From Cognatiyoonia koreensis (GTDB taxonomy: Bacteria > Pseudomonadota > Alphaproteobacteria > Rhodobacterales > Rhodobacteraceae), in assembly GCF_900109295.1 (NCBI RefSeq), contig NZ_FOIZ01000001.1, positions 2,046,001 through 2,110,000 on the forward strand: a DNA stretch of 64,000 nt, given 5' to 3'. Positions within the stretch are counted from its first letter, which is position 1, and every line of letters starts with the position of its first letter. The notes below the pieces were generated by a model. That model saw nothing but the letters and a program-made list of their open reading frames with translations, did no database searches and was not told the DNA's origin. A program made the translations under genes and the position numbers. This document shows, one piece after another, positions 17,136-26,268 of this stretch.

Positions 17136-17157
17136 TTTTTGCAACCGGTTGCAAAAA
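17136..17157. promoter_or_regulatory. LacI-type operator between regulator and transporter genes
   Basis: A 22-base perfect palindrome: core TTGCAACCGGTTGCAA flanked by three further T and three further A. It lies 73 bases before the LacI start and 85 bases before the binding-protein start. It is the stronger copy of the site at 10927-10944. Confidence 0.85.
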
Positions 17158-17242
17158 TGGCGAATCCATGCTTGTCTTTAGGTAAGGCAGGGTCTGCACC
17201 CGTCTTAATGCCAATAAAAATGGTATCCTTGGGAGGAATCAC

Positions 17243-18193
17243 ATGAAATCGCTTATGAAGAAGATGATGTTGACGGCGGCGCTGGTTGCGTCCCCGTTGA
17301 TGGCGTCCGCAGACGCGCACGGCGACGACCTGACATACATTCTGGTCAGCCACGCACCCGACAGTGACACGTGGTGGAACACGATCAAGAACGGCATCGC
17401 TTTGGCCGGTGATCAGGTCGGCGTCAGTGTCGAATATCGCAACCCGCCTACCGGTGATATCGCCGACATGGCGCGCATCATTGAACAGGCCGCAGCGTCC
17501 AGCCCGGATGGCATCATCACGACCCTTGCCGATTTCGATGTGCTGCAAGGGCCAATTACTGCCGCTGTCGATCAGGGCATCGACGTCATCATCATGAACA
17601 CCGGTACACCGGAACAGGCCCGCGAAGTGGGCGCGCTGATGTATGTCGGCCAGCCGGAATATGACGCAGGCTTTGCTGCTGGTCAGCGCGCTGCAGGCGA
17701 AGGTGTCACAAAGTTCCTGTGCGTGAACCACGCCATCCAGCAGCCCACCGTGGGCGAGCGCTGCCGCGGTTATGCCGATGGTCTGGGCATCGAACTGGGT
17801 GATGCAATGATGGATTCCGGCACCGACCCGGCGGAAATCAAGAACAAGGTTCTGGCCTATCTGTCAGCTAATCCTGACGTCGATGGTATTCTGACGCTGG
17901 GCCCTGTGTCCGCTGATCCAACGATTGCTGCACTGCAAGAAAATGGCATGGCCGGTGACATCCACTTTGGCACGTTCGATCTGGGCGAAGAGATCGTCAA
18001 AGGCATCAAGGACGGCACTATCAACTGGGGCATCGACCAGCAGCCATTCCTGCAGGCCTATATGCCTGTCGTGATCCTGGCCAACTGGGACCGCTACGGC
18101 GTTCTGCCCGGCAACAACATCAACTCTGGCCCCGGCTTTGTCACCAAGGACGGTCTTGCCAAGGTTGAAGAGTTCGCAGGCGAATTCCGCTAG
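17243..18193 (+). CDS. Periplasmic sugar-binding protein, probably for inositol
   Basis: Type 1 periplasmic binding protein, 316 residues, with signal peptide to about residue 26 (ending SADAHG). The mature start LTYILVSHAPDSDTWWNTIK and later MNTGTP and FGTFDLGEEI are typical of the ribose/fructose/inositol-binding group. GGAGG precedes the start. It is first in a binding protein-permease-ATPase operon. The shared LacI palindrome with iolD points to inositol as ligand (compare IbpA of Caulobacter), but the order and the short ATPase resemble FrcBCA, a fructose transporter, so the ligand is not proven. Confidence 0.85.
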   Translation: MKSLMKKMMLTAALVASPLMASADAHGDDLTYILVSHAPDSDTWWNTIKNGIALAGDQVGVSVEYRNPPTGDIADMARIIEQAAASSPDGIITTLADFDVLQGPITAAVDQGIDVIIMNTGTPEQAREVGALMYVGQPEYDAGFAAGQRAAGEGVTKFLCVNHAIQQPTVGERCRGYADGLGIELGDAMMDSGTDPAEIKNKVLAYLSANPDVDGILTLGPVSADPTIAALQENGMAGDIHFGTFDLGEEIVKGIKDGTINWGIDQQPFLQAYMPVVILANWDRYGVLPGNNINSGPGFVTKDGLAKVEEFAGEFR

Positions 18194-18232
18194 AACCTGC
18201 CGACCAAGTCAACACAAGTTGACACAAAATCA

Positions 18233-18266
18233 GGCGGATCCGGGCCCTGCCGGGTCCGCCTTTTTT
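18233..18266 (+). terminator. Terminator or attenuator between binding-protein and permease genes
   Basis: GGCGGATCCGG at 18233-18243 pairs with CCGGGTCCGCC at 18250-18260 (11 pairs, one G-T), six-base loop, followed by six T. A smaller hairpin (GTCAAC/GTTGAC, 18208-18223) precedes it. Placed inside the operon it should lower permease and ATPase expression relative to the binding protein, a common arrangement. Confidence 0.82.
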
Positions 18267-18285
18267 CCGACCGCATATCATTGGA

Positions 18286-19407
18286 GTGGGTTTGATGGCT
18301 GTTACTGACACAAAAGACGAACGGATCAAGGAAACCTCGCGGTTTCGCCAAGCGCTGATCCGGCCGGAACTGGGCGGGATCGTCGGCACCGTCGCCGTAT
18401 TTACCTTCTTTCTCCTTTTTGCCTTCGACAGTGGCATGTTCGCCGCCCAAGGCGTCATGAACTGGGGTATCGTTTCAGCCCAATTCATGATCATCGCCGT
18501 CGGTGCCTGTCTGCTGATGATCGCCGGAGAATTCGATCTGTCTGTTGGGTCGATGATCGGCTTTGCCGGCATGATGATTGCCGTTTTCGGCGTCGTGCTG
18601 GCCTGGCCGATGTGGATGGCCATCATCATTACCTTTGTAATCTGCCTGATGATCGGGGCGTTGAACGGGTTCATCGTGATCCGCACCGGCCTGCCGTCGT
18701 TTATCGTGACGCTGGCCTTTCTGTTCATCCTGCGCGGATTTACGATCTATATTCCGCAAACGCTTGAGAGCAAAACCATCATCGGCGGCATCCGCGATGC
18801 AGCCGAGGGCGACTGGCTTGCGCCGATATTCGGCGGCAAAATCGGTGCGCCGATTTTCCAATGGCTTGGTGATGCCGGTATTATCGGTGTCTTCGAACGT
18901 GGCAACCGCATGGGCGAGCCGGTCGTGGACGGTATTCCGATGATGATGATCTGGGCATTGATCCTGATCGTATTCGGGCATGTCCTGCTGACGCGCACCC
19001 GTTTCGGCAACTGGATCTATGCCTCTGGTGGCGATGCCGAAAGCGCGCGCAATTCGGGTGTTCCGGTCAATCAGGTCAAGATCAGCATGTTCATGTTCAC
19101 CGCATTCTGCGCGACCGTATTTGCGGTTTGTCAGGTGATGGAGTTCGGTTCTGCCGGTGCCGACCGTGGATTGCTGAAGGAATTCGAGGCGATCATTGCC
19201 GTTGTTATCGGTGGTGCGCTTTTGACCGGCGGTTACGGGTCTGTCCTTGGTGCCGCGCTGGGTGCGCTGATCTTTGGCGTTGTCCAGCAGGGTCTGTTCT
19301 TTGCAGGTGTCGAAAGTTCGCTGTTCCGCGTGTTCCTTGGCATCATTCTGCTGGGCGCAGTGGTGCTGAACACCTACATCCGCCGCGTCATCACGGGGGA
19401 GCGTTGA
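18286..19407 (+). CDS. ABC transporter permease, ribose/inositol type
   Basis: Inner-membrane permease of the RbsC/FrcC family, 373 residues, with about eight to ten membrane segments. Conserved parts are AGEFDLSVGSMIGFAGM near residue 80, NGFIVIRTGLPSFIVTL near 125, and ASGGDAESARNSGVPVNQVK near 245, the ATPase-contact loop. The start at 18286 is TTG; an ATG lies at 18295 and is an equally possible start. It lies after the internal terminator and two bases before the ATPase gene. Confidence 0.9.
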   Translation: MGLMAVTDTKDERIKETSRFRQALIRPELGGIVGTVAVFTFFLLFAFDSGMFAAQGVMNWGIVSAQFMIIAVGACLLMIAGEFDLSVGSMIGFAGMMIAVFGVVLAWPMWMAIIITFVICLMIGALNGFIVIRTGLPSFIVTLAFLFILRGFTIYIPQTLESKTIIGGIRDAAEGDWLAPIFGGKIGAPIFQWLGDAGIIGVFERGNRMGEPVVDGIPMMMIWALILIVFGHVLLTRTRFGNWIYASGGDAESARNSGVPVNQVKISMFMFTAFCATVFAVCQVMEFGSAGADRGLLKEFEAIIAVVIGGALLTGGYGSVLGAALGALIFGVVQQGLFFAGVESSLFRVFLGIILLGAVVLNTYIRRVITGER

Positions 19408-19408
19408 T

Positions 19409-20188
19409 ATGACCACCCCCATCATCCAGATGAAGAACATCGAAAAGCATTTCGGCAGCGTCATTGCGCTGGCGGGTGTGTCCGTTGATGTAATCCCCGG
19501 CGAATGCCATTGCCTGTTGGGTGACAATGGTGCCGGGAAATCGACCTTTATCAAGACAATGTCGGGCGTGCATCAGCCCACAGCAGGTGAAATCCTGTTC
19601 GAGGGTCGCCCGATGCATTTTCACGATCCTCGCGATGCCATGGCGGCGGGCATTGCGACCGTCCACCAGCACTTGGCCATGATCCCGCTGATGAGTGTTG
19701 CGCGCAATTTCTTCATGGGCAACGAGCCGGTGAAGAAGATCGCCGGGATATCGTTTTTCGACCGCAAGCTGGCGGATGACATCACCATGTCGGAAATGCA
19801 GAAGATGGGCATCAACCTGCGCGGCCCCGATCAGGCCGTTGGCACCCTGTCCGGTGGTGAACGCCAGACCGTGGCCATTGCACGTGCTGTGCATTTCGGT
19901 GCCAAGGTTCTGATCCTTGACGAACCCACATCGGCCTTGGGTGTGCGCCAGACCTCGAACGTGCTGGCGACCATCGACAAGGTGCGCAAGCAGGGCGTGG
20001 CTGTTGTATTCATCACCCACAACGTGCGCCATGCCATGGCTGTCGGTGATCGCTTCACTGTGCTGAACCGTGGCCAGACCCTTGGCACTGCCAAGCGGGG
20101 TGAGATCACCCCCGAGGAGTTGCAGGATCTGATGGCGGGCGGTCAGGAACTGGCCACGCTGGAAGGATCACTCGGCGGGACCGTCTAG
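19409..20188 (+). CDS. ABC transporter ATP-binding protein, single-domain sugar type
   Basis: ATPase of 259 residues. Walker A GDNGAGKST at residues 38-46, signature LSGGERQ near 149, Walker B VLILDEPTSALG near 169. It has a single ABC domain, as in FrcA, and not the fused double domain of RbsA or of Caulobacter IatA; it should act as a homodimer. It energises the permease encoded just upstream. The TAG stop interlocks with the stop of the convergent flavoprotein gene in CTAG. Confidence 0.9.
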   Translation: MTTPIIQMKNIEKHFGSVIALAGVSVDVIPGECHCLLGDNGAGKSTFIKTMSGVHQPTAGEILFEGRPMHFHDPRDAMAAGIATVHQHLAMIPLMSVARNFFMGNEPVKKIAGISFFDRKLADDITMSEMQKMGINLRGPDQAVGTLSGGERQTVAIARAVHFGAKVLILDEPTSALGVRQTSNVLATIDKVRKQGVAVVFITHNVRHAMAVGDRFTVLNRGQTLGTAKRGEITPEELQDLMAGGQELATLEGSLGGTV

Positions 20189-22614
20189 CCGCGCAGGATG
20201 GCGCCGTCAGGATCAAAGGGTGGCCGGGCAAGGATCGTGGCCTTGTGCGGCTGCCCCAGCACCATGACGTCGACCCTGTCGCCTGCGCCTGCGTCTTTGA
20301 CGAACCCGAGTGCCAGTGACATGCCGACCGTGTAACCATAGGCCCCGGAGGTCACTCGCCCGATCCCCTTGCCGTCCTTGAAGATCGGTTCGCCGCCAGT
20401 CGCATCGGCGTTTGATTTCAGCGTGTCCGCTTCGTCGAGTTGCAGAATGACCAGCTGTTCACGCGCCTGCTTTTGAAGGTTCCCCACGCAGGCCGCCTTG
20501 TTCAGGAAATCCTTGTCCAGCTTGCAAAGCCGGTCCAGTCCAACCTCTTGCGGCCAGTATTCGGGCGAGTATTCACGGCTCCAGGATCCGTAGCCTTTTT
20601 CGATGCGCAGCGCCATGAGCGCCCGGCTGCCGACGGGCACGGCACCGACGTCTTTGCCAACCTCCAGAAGAGCCGCGTAAAGCTTTGCCTGATCGTCAGA
20701 CTTGCAATGCAGTTCCCAGCCCAGATCGCCGGTGAAGGACACGCGCAGCGCCAGCACATCGACCCCGGCGAGCGTGATCGTCTGGCTGCGCATGAAGGGG
20801 AAATCGGCAGTGGCCAGCGAGGTATTCGTCAGCCTTTGCAGCATCTCGCGCGATTTCGGCCCGGCGATATTAAAGCCGCACGTGGCGGTTGTGAGGCTTT
20901 CAAAGGTTGTATCGGTTGGCAGTGGAACCTGCTTGAAGAAGCGCTTGTGATAGCGTTCGGCCATGCCCGAGCCGATGATCCAGAAGTCGTCCGCGCCCGT
21001 TTTGGTGACAGTGAAATCCCCTGCAATCCCGCCGCGCACGCCGATCAGCGGCGTAAGGCATGACCGCCCGACGGTCGTTGGCATGTTGTTGGCGAAGATC
21101 GCGTTCAGCCACTCTGCCGCCCCCGGACCGCTGCAGCGGTATTTTGCAAAATTCGAAATGTCGATGATGCCGGCGTGGCTGCGCAGCTTGCGGCATTCTT
21201 CGCCCACGGGTCCCCACCAGTTCTGGCGGGTGAAGCCGTTCGTGTCTTTGGTGCCCGGTGCGTCCGCGAACCAAAGCGGGTGTTCCCAGCCGCCATTTAA
21301 ACCGAAGACCGCGCCCATTTCCTTTTGCAAGTCATAGATGGGGCGTGTGCGGGCGGGGCGTCCGGCGCTGCGTTCTTCGTTCGGGAAATGGATCGCGAAA
21401 CGGTGCGCATAGCTGTCCTCAACCCGCGCCTTGGTGAACGCCTTGTCTGCCCAGTCATCAAACCGCGCCATGTCCCAGCCGAACATGTCGTACTGGCTTT
21501 CGCCCTGGATGATCCATTGTGCTGCTTGCAGCCCCATGCCACCCGACTGGCTGAACCCCGGGATGATGCCGTTACAGCAAAAGTAATTGTCCAGTTCCGG
21601 CACCGGCCCGAAGAGCACGTTGGAATCGGGGGACCAGATCATTGGCCCGTTGATGACCCGCTTGATCCCCGCGTTCCCGACCACTGGCACACGGTTGATC
21701 GCGTTCATCATGTTTTCTTCGATCCGGTCCAGATCGTCTGCGAAAAGGTCATGCGCGAAGTCCAGTGGCGTTCCTTCTTCCGCCCAAAAGCGCACGTCTT
21801 TTTCATAGGCCCCGACCAGCAACCCCTGCCCTTCCTGGCGCAAGTAGTATTCGCCGTCGCGGTCTGACACGGATGGCAGACGGCGCCCCATGGCCGTGAC
21901 TTCGGGGATGGTTTCGGTGACGAAATACTGATGTTCGGTGGGTTGCAGCGGCAGCGTGATTCCGGCCAGTGCCGCGACTTCGCGCCCCCAGAGACCGGCG
22001 GCATTCACCACCCAATCCGTGCGGATGTCGCCCTTGGGCGTTTTGACAATCCATGTGCCATCGGGTTGGGCTTGGGTGGCTGTCACGGGCGTGAAGCGGT
22101 TGATTTCCGCTCCGCGCTGGCGTGCCCCGACCGCGTAGGCGTTCGTGACACCGGACGGGTCCACATTGCCGCCGTCAGGTTCGTACATCACGCATTTCAC
22201 GCCAGAAAAATCGACGAGCGGGTTCAGTTCCTGCGCCTTTTCGATCGAGATCTCGTAGAAATTCATGCTGTAAAGCCTGGCCTTGGCCGCCTGCAGCCGC
22301 AGTTGGTGCACGCGTTCCTCTGTTTGCGCCAGATAGAGCGAGCCGGGTTGAAATACTCCGCAGGACTGGCCTGTTTCTTCTTCCAGCTCTTTATAGAGGT
22401 TCATCGTGTAGTGCTGGATGCGGCTGATGTTCGTGCTGTCATGCAGCCCGTGAATATTGGCCGCCGCGTGCCACGTTGACCCGCTTGTCAGTTCGTCGCG
22501 TTCCAGCAGGACAACATCGGACCAGCCCAGTTTCGCAAGATGGTAGAGGATCGAACAGCCGATGACCCCGCCGCCGATCACGACGGCTTTGGCTTCAGTG
22601 CGCATTTGGGACAT
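20185..22614 (-). CDS. FAD-dependent dehydrogenase fused to GcvT-type domain (dimethylglycine dehydrogenase-like)
   Basis: A protein of 809 residues. Residues 8-390 form a DAO-type FAD domain (VIGGGVIGCSILYHL dinucleotide motif, SGSTWHAAANIHGL, the flavin-attachment region). From about 430 to the end lies a glycine-cleavage T/aminomethyltransferase domain (GAAEWLNAIFANNMP, LGWELHCKSDD, ALMALRIEKGYGSWSREY). In known relatives the first part oxidises an N-methyl group and the second loads the one-carbon unit onto tetrahydrofolate. It is third in an operon with a Rieske oxygenase, fitting stepwise N-demethylation. Whether the substrate is dimethylglycine, sarcosine or another amine is open. Confidence 0.88.
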   Translation of the reverse strand: MSQMRTEAKAVVIGGGVIGCSILYHLAKLGWSDVVLLERDELTSGSTWHAAANIHGLHDSTNISRIQHYTMNLYKELEEETGQSCGVFQPGSLYLAQTEERVHQLRLQAAKARLYSMNFYEISIEKAQELNPLVDFSGVKCVMYEPDGGNVDPSGVTNAYAVGARQRGAEINRFTPVTATQAQPDGTWIVKTPKGDIRTDWVVNAAGLWGREVAALAGITLPLQPTEHQYFVTETIPEVTAMGRRLPSVSDRDGEYYLRQEGQGLLVGAYEKDVRFWAEEGTPLDFAHDLFADDLDRIEENMMNAINRVPVVGNAGIKRVINGPMIWSPDSNVLFGPVPELDNYFCCNGIIPGFSQSGGMGLQAAQWIIQGESQYDMFGWDMARFDDWADKAFTKARVEDSYAHRFAIHFPNEERSAGRPARTRPIYDLQKEMGAVFGLNGGWEHPLWFADAPGTKDTNGFTRQNWWGPVGEECRKLRSHAGIIDISNFAKYRCSGPGAAEWLNAIFANNMPTTVGRSCLTPLIGVRGGIAGDFTVTKTGADDFWIIGSGMAERYHKRFFKQVPLPTDTTFESLTTATCGFNIAGPKSREMLQRLTNTSLATADFPFMRSQTITLAGVDVLALRVSFTGDLGWELHCKSDDQAKLYAALLEVGKDVGAVPVGSRALMALRIEKGYGSWSREYSPEYWPQEVGLDRLCKLDKDFLNKAACVGNLQKQAREQLVILQLDEADTLKSNADATGGEPIFKDGKGIGRVTSGAYGYTVGMSLALGFVKDAGAGDRVDVMVLGQPHKATILARPPFDPDGAILRG

Positions 22615-22840
22615 CCTTTTTGAAAGTCAGCGGGTGAACGCGGTCATGTGCGACCAGCCGCATGTTCAATATCCCGGCCTCTGGCAGGCCGAGTTCGAGG
22701 GCAAAGACATAGGCGTGTGTCAGAAAAAAACATTCCGCATCGACCCCGTCTGCCTGATCGGCGGCCTGCGTGTAGAGCCTGACAAGTTCCGCCCCGTCGC
22801 CATTGGCGTGGGCGGCCAGCAATGCATCGTTCAGTGTCAC
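22595..22840 (-). CDS. Small conserved-looking protein between Rieske and flavoprotein genes
   Basis: A protein of 81 residues, helical by composition (LNDALLAAHANGDGAELVRLYTQAAD...), with a single Cys and several His. It resembles no family I can name. Its start overlaps the Rieske gene stop by four bases (ATGA) and its end overlaps the flavoprotein start by 20 bases, so all three are translated together. It may be an accessory subunit or assembly factor of the demethylation system; this is inference from position only. Confidence 0.72.
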   Translation of the reverse strand: MTLNDALLAAHANGDGAELVRLYTQAADQADGVDAECFFLTHAYVFALELGLPEAGILNMRLVAHDRVHPLTFKKDVPNAH

Positions 22841-23985
22841 CGCGTGCGGCCTTCCATCACCTGTGTCGCGACCCAGTGATGGAAATTATGCGTTGGTCCG
22901 TCCATAGCGGGCGAAAACCGGCCACCGTCGAATTTGACGCCATGCCGCCCCTGCTGCATTCCTTCGACCACAAAGATGTCTTCGGCAAAAACGGTTTTCC
23001 ACAGCGCCCCGTTCTTGTCGCGCAGCGCGTCGAGTTCGGGTGAGTCTTGCGGGCTGACCGCGTAATAAAGCGCGATGTGTTCGTGCGTTTCTTCGGTATC
23101 TACGGGTTCGAGCACGATCGCGAAGGTATGATCGCGCTGCACCCCTAAGAGGACGTTGGGATAGACAGCGACGTATTCGCCCCCTTCTTTCCATTTGTCG
23201 TCCACGTTGGGAATGTCCGGAAACACCTCGCCCTGATCGCCCTTGAGCTGCTGGTAGACCTTTGTCCCTTGACCGGAATATTTACCGCGTTCGGCGATGT
23301 TGTAGTGATCTTCGAGCCGTGAATAGCTGTTCAACCCCGGGTGCACCCACGGCAAGTGATAGCTTTCGCAATAGTTTTCGACTGCCAGTTTCCAGTTTGT
23401 CCTGACATCCAGCCGAAAGCCCGAGGATGGCCCGCCAAAGTGCAGGGGCTGGTCGAATTCCGCCCAGCGCGCAAGTAGATCGGCGTGCATCACGTCGAAC
23501 GGGTCGGCGTTCCCGTCCACGTTCACAAAGACCACATCCTGCCAGACGTGGCTGGCGATGCGGATCAGCCCCAGTTCATCCAGCCGGATGTCGTCATGTT
23601 TGTTCTGACCCGGCCCGCCTACATGCGGCGTTGCCCGCAGCTGGCCGTTCAGACTGTAGCACCAGCTGTGATAGGGGCAGCGGATTGTGCCGCGCACATT
23701 CGTGGGTTCTGCCACAAGGATCATGCCGCGGTGCCGGCAGGTGTTCTGGAACACGCCGATGGCCCCGTTGTGATCGCGCACGATCAGCAGCGGCATCCCG
23801 AGGAACGACACCGGTTTTGCATCGCCGGGATTGGGCACGTCCTTGCCGAAACCGATGCCCGACCAGTTCGCGAACAGCACGGACTGTCGTTCCTCGGCAA
23901 AAACAACCGGATCGGTGTAATGCGCGTTCGGCAAACCGTTGGCGGTTTCGATTGGTCTGAGGACAGTTGAAAGATCCTGTGGCAT
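22837..23985 (-). CDS. Rieske non-heme iron oxygenase, alpha-subunit type
   Basis: Oxygenase component of 382 residues from ATG 23985. Rieske cluster ligands are CRHRG and CPYHSWCYS (residues 78-100). The catalytic iron site is in ENYCESYHLPWVHPG near residue 205, with the bridging acidic residue and two His. The family includes choline, glycine betaine, carnitine and stachydrine monooxygenases, which is why an N-demethylase or quaternary-amine role is likely beside a dimethylglycine-dehydrogenase-like gene. No reductase partner is encoded next to it. It could also be an aromatic-ring hydroxylase; context makes that less likely. Confidence 0.87.
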   Translation of the reverse strand: MPQDLSTVLRPIETANGLPNAHYTDPVVFAEERQSVLFANWSGIGFGKDVPNPGDAKPVSFLGMPLLIVRDHNGAIGVFQNTCRHRGMILVAEPTNVRGTIRCPYHSWCYSLNGQLRATPHVGGPGQNKHDDIRLDELGLIRIASHVWQDVVFVNVDGNADPFDVMHADLLARWAEFDQPLHFGGPSSGFRLDVRTNWKLAVENYCESYHLPWVHPGLNSYSRLEDHYNIAERGKYSGQGTKVYQQLKGDQGEVFPDIPNVDDKWKEGGEYVAVYPNVLLGVQRDHTFAIVLEPVDTEETHEHIALYYAVSPQDSPELDALRDKNGALWKTVFAEDIFVVEGMQQGRHGVKFDGGRFSPAMDGPTHNFHHWVATQVMEGRTR

Positions 23986-24108
23986 CGCGCTTCTCTGCGT
24001 TTGGATATGCCCAGTCTTCGCGATCCTTTTGCGACGTGGCTGCAACTTCGGCGACAGATGGAAGACAATTCGCGACGGCTGCCGCTTTTGCGCGGTTTGT
24101 GCGACCTG

Positions 24109-25128
24109 TCAACCTTCGCTTTGCCGATAGCCGTCCGGGTTGGCCCGCTGCCAGTTCCACGTGCTTTGCGCCATATCCGCAAGCGTGTGCCGCGCCTGCC
24201 AGCCCAGTTCGGCCTTCGCGCGGCTGGGGTCTGCCTGCATCTTTGCGATATCGCCATCCCGGCGCGGGGCGACGGTATAGGGGATGTCCCGTTTGGCCGC
24301 TTGCGCGAATGCCTTGATCATGTCCAGCACGCTGTAGCTGTCACCCGTTCCGATGTTGAATGTCCGCACGCCGGGCGTGCTGGCTGCATAGTCCAGCGCA
24401 GCGACATGTGCGCGAGCGAGGTCGACCACGTGGATGTAATCGCGCATCCCTGTTCCGTCCGGCGTGTCGTAATCGTCGCCGAAGACCGACACTTCGGCGC
24501 GTTTGCCTACAGCCACCTGCGCGATATAGGGCATCAGATTGTCGGGCACCCCGTCGGGGTCTTCGCCCAGCCGGGCGGAGGGGTGCGCCCCGACCGGATT
24601 GAAGTAGCGCAGCAGAACGCCGCTGCCGCCACGAACTGTGGCCCAGTCGGAAATCGCCCGTTCGGACAGGAGTTTGGTGCGGCCATAGACGCTGGTCGGC
24701 TGTGTCGGGTGGTCTTCGTCGAACGGCAGGTAGTCCGGTTCGCCGTAAACCGTGGCCGAGGAAGAGAAGATCATCCGTTTGCAGTCAATCTGGTCCATCG
24801 CCCGCAGCAGTGCCATCGTGCCATGCAGGTTGACGTCATAGTATTCAAGCGGGCGCGCCATGCTTTCGCCGACGGCCTTCAAACCGGCGAAGTGGATTAC
24901 CGCTTCTGGCCGGAAATCTTGCATGACGCGTTTGAGCACCGCGCTATCGCGTACGTCGCCTTCGACAGCGCTCACCAAGCCGTTGGACATGCTGCGGACA
25001 CGGTCCAGCACGACCGGTGAGGAGTTGACGTAGTTGTCCAGCACGCAGACCTCGTGATCGAGGGCCATCAGCTCGATCAGCGTGTGACTGCCGATATAGC
25101 CTGCACCACCTGTCACCAGCACCCGCAT
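24109..25128 (-). CDS. galE: UDP-glucose 4-epimerase
   Basis: Interconverts UDP-glucose and UDP-galactose. The protein has 339 residues from ATG 25128, which begins MRVLVTGGAGYIGSHT, the NAD-binding motif. Later hallmarks are the catalytic SSSATVYGEP and YGRTKLLSE (YxxxK near residue 148), RYFNPVGAHPS and a C-terminal LGWQARHTLADM. An upstream in-frame ATG at 25161 adds 11 poorly conserved residues. It lies between the Rieske operon and the malK gene on the same strand, 63 bases after malK's stop. It may serve polysaccharide synthesis or galactose use. Confidence 0.93.
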   Translation of the reverse strand: MRVLVTGGAGYIGSHTLIELMALDHEVCVLDNYVNSSPVVLDRVRSMSNGLVSAVEGDVRDSAVLKRVMQDFRPEAVIHFAGLKAVGESMARPLEYYDVNLHGTMALLRAMDQIDCKRMIFSSSATVYGEPDYLPFDEDHPTQPTSVYGRTKLLSERAISDWATVRGGSGVLLRYFNPVGAHPSARLGEDPDGVPDNLMPYIAQVAVGKRAEVSVFGDDYDTPDGTGMRDYIHVVDLARAHVAALDYAASTPGVRTFNIGTGDSYSVLDMIKAFAQAAKRDIPYTVAPRRDGDIAKMQADPSRAKAELGWQARHTLADMAQSTWNWQRANPDGYRQSEG

Positions 25129-25191
25129 AAATGGTCCCTTCCGTTCCGCTGTGCCTGACATACCTGATGGATCAAGCGGATTGGAACCCCT

Positions 25192-26268
25192 TTAGACGGG
25201 AATGCGTGCGCCTGTTTCCCCGTCAAAAAGGCAAAGCTTTTCGCGAGCCACATCAAAGCCCACTTCTGTAACGCTGTCCTCGTCCATCCGCCCCGGCACC
25301 CGCGCGGTCAGCTGCGCCCCTGCCAGCATGAAAGACACATAGCTTTCGGCACCCGTATTTTCGATCATGGTCGGGGTGATACGCAGGTCGCTGCCGCCGA
25401 TCGACATCTGTTCGGGGCGGATCCCCAGCGTCAGCTTGGCAGGCAATCCGGTCGCGTCCCATTGCGGCATGGTCAGCAAATGATCGTCGATCAGCAGACC
25501 TTCTGGCACCACTTTGGCTGGCAGCAGGTTCATCGGTGGCGATCCCATGAAGTCTGCCACAAAGGTATTGGCCGGCCGGTCATAGATTTCTTCTGGCGTG
25601 CCGACCTGCTGCACATAGCCGTCTTTGAGCACGACAATGCGGCTGGCGAGTGTCATCGCCTCGATCTGGTCGTGGGTCACGTAGACGATGCTGGCACCTG
25701 TCGACTTGTGCAGCCGTTTGATTTCGGCGCGCATTTCGACCCGCAGTTTCGCGTCGAGGTTCGAGAGCGGTTCATCAAACAAAAACAGCTTCGGATCGCG
25801 CACAAGCGCGCGCCCCATCGCGACGCGCTGACGCTGACCGCCGGACAGTTGCGCGGGCTGGCGGTCAAGCAGGTGGTCGATTTGCAGCAGCGTCGCCACT
25901 TCCTTGATCTTGGCGTCCATCTGCGCCTTTGGCACCTTGCGGATGCGCATGCCAAAGCCGATGTTTTCGCCCACGCTCATCGTCGGGTAGAGTGCATAGG
26001 ATTGAAAGACCATCGCGATGTCGCGATCCTTTGGCGGTTCCTGCGTGACATCGCGCCCGCCGATCATCAGCGATCCGGCGGTGATTTCTTCCAGACCGGC
26101 GATGCAGTTGAGCAACGTGGATTTGCCGCAACCGGACGGGCCAACCAACACGAGAAATTCGCCCTCGGCCATGTCGAGATTGATGTCGTGCAGCACATCG
26201 ACCGCGCCATAGGATTTTTTCAGGTTGCGCGTTTCCAGCGCTGAAAGAGCGGTAGCGTCCAACATCAT
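25192..26268 (-). CDS. malK: ABC transporter ATP-binding protein, MalK/UgpC type
   Basis: ATPase of 358 residues for a CUT1 sugar importer. Walker A GPSGCGKST at residues 43-51, signature LSGGQRQRV at 141-149, Walker B LFLFDEPLSNLDAKL from 161, and a C-terminal regulatory domain from about 240. Its ATG overlaps the stop of the LacI gene (ATGA) with GGAGG before it, so both are co-translated. It is divergent from malE-malF-malG, whose permeases it most likely powers. One MalK may serve several transporters in such bacteria, so its partner set is not certain. Confidence 0.88.
   Translation of the reverse strand: MMLDATALSALETRNLKKSYGAVDVLHDINLDMAEGEFLVLVGPSGCGKSTLLNCIAGLEEITAGSLMIGGRDVTQEPPKDRDIAMVFQSYALYPTMSVGENIGFGMRIRKVPKAQMDAKIKEVATLLQIDHLLDRQPAQLSGGQRQRVAMGRALVRDPKLFLFDEPLSNLDAKLRVEMRAEIKRLHKSTGASIVYVTHDQIEAMTLASRIVVLKDGYVQQVGTPEEIYDRPANTFVADFMGSPPMNLLPAKVVPEGLLIDDHLLTMPQWDATGLPAKLTLGIRPEQMSIGGSDLRITPTMIENTGAESYVSFMLAGAQLTARVPGRMDEDSVTEVGFDVAREKLCLFDGETGARIPV

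Noticed and set aside
18475..19554. 359-codon minus-strand frame over the permease gene
   Set aside because: Composition (Asp, His, Gln, Asn rich) is a typical mirror of a hydrophobic membrane protein.
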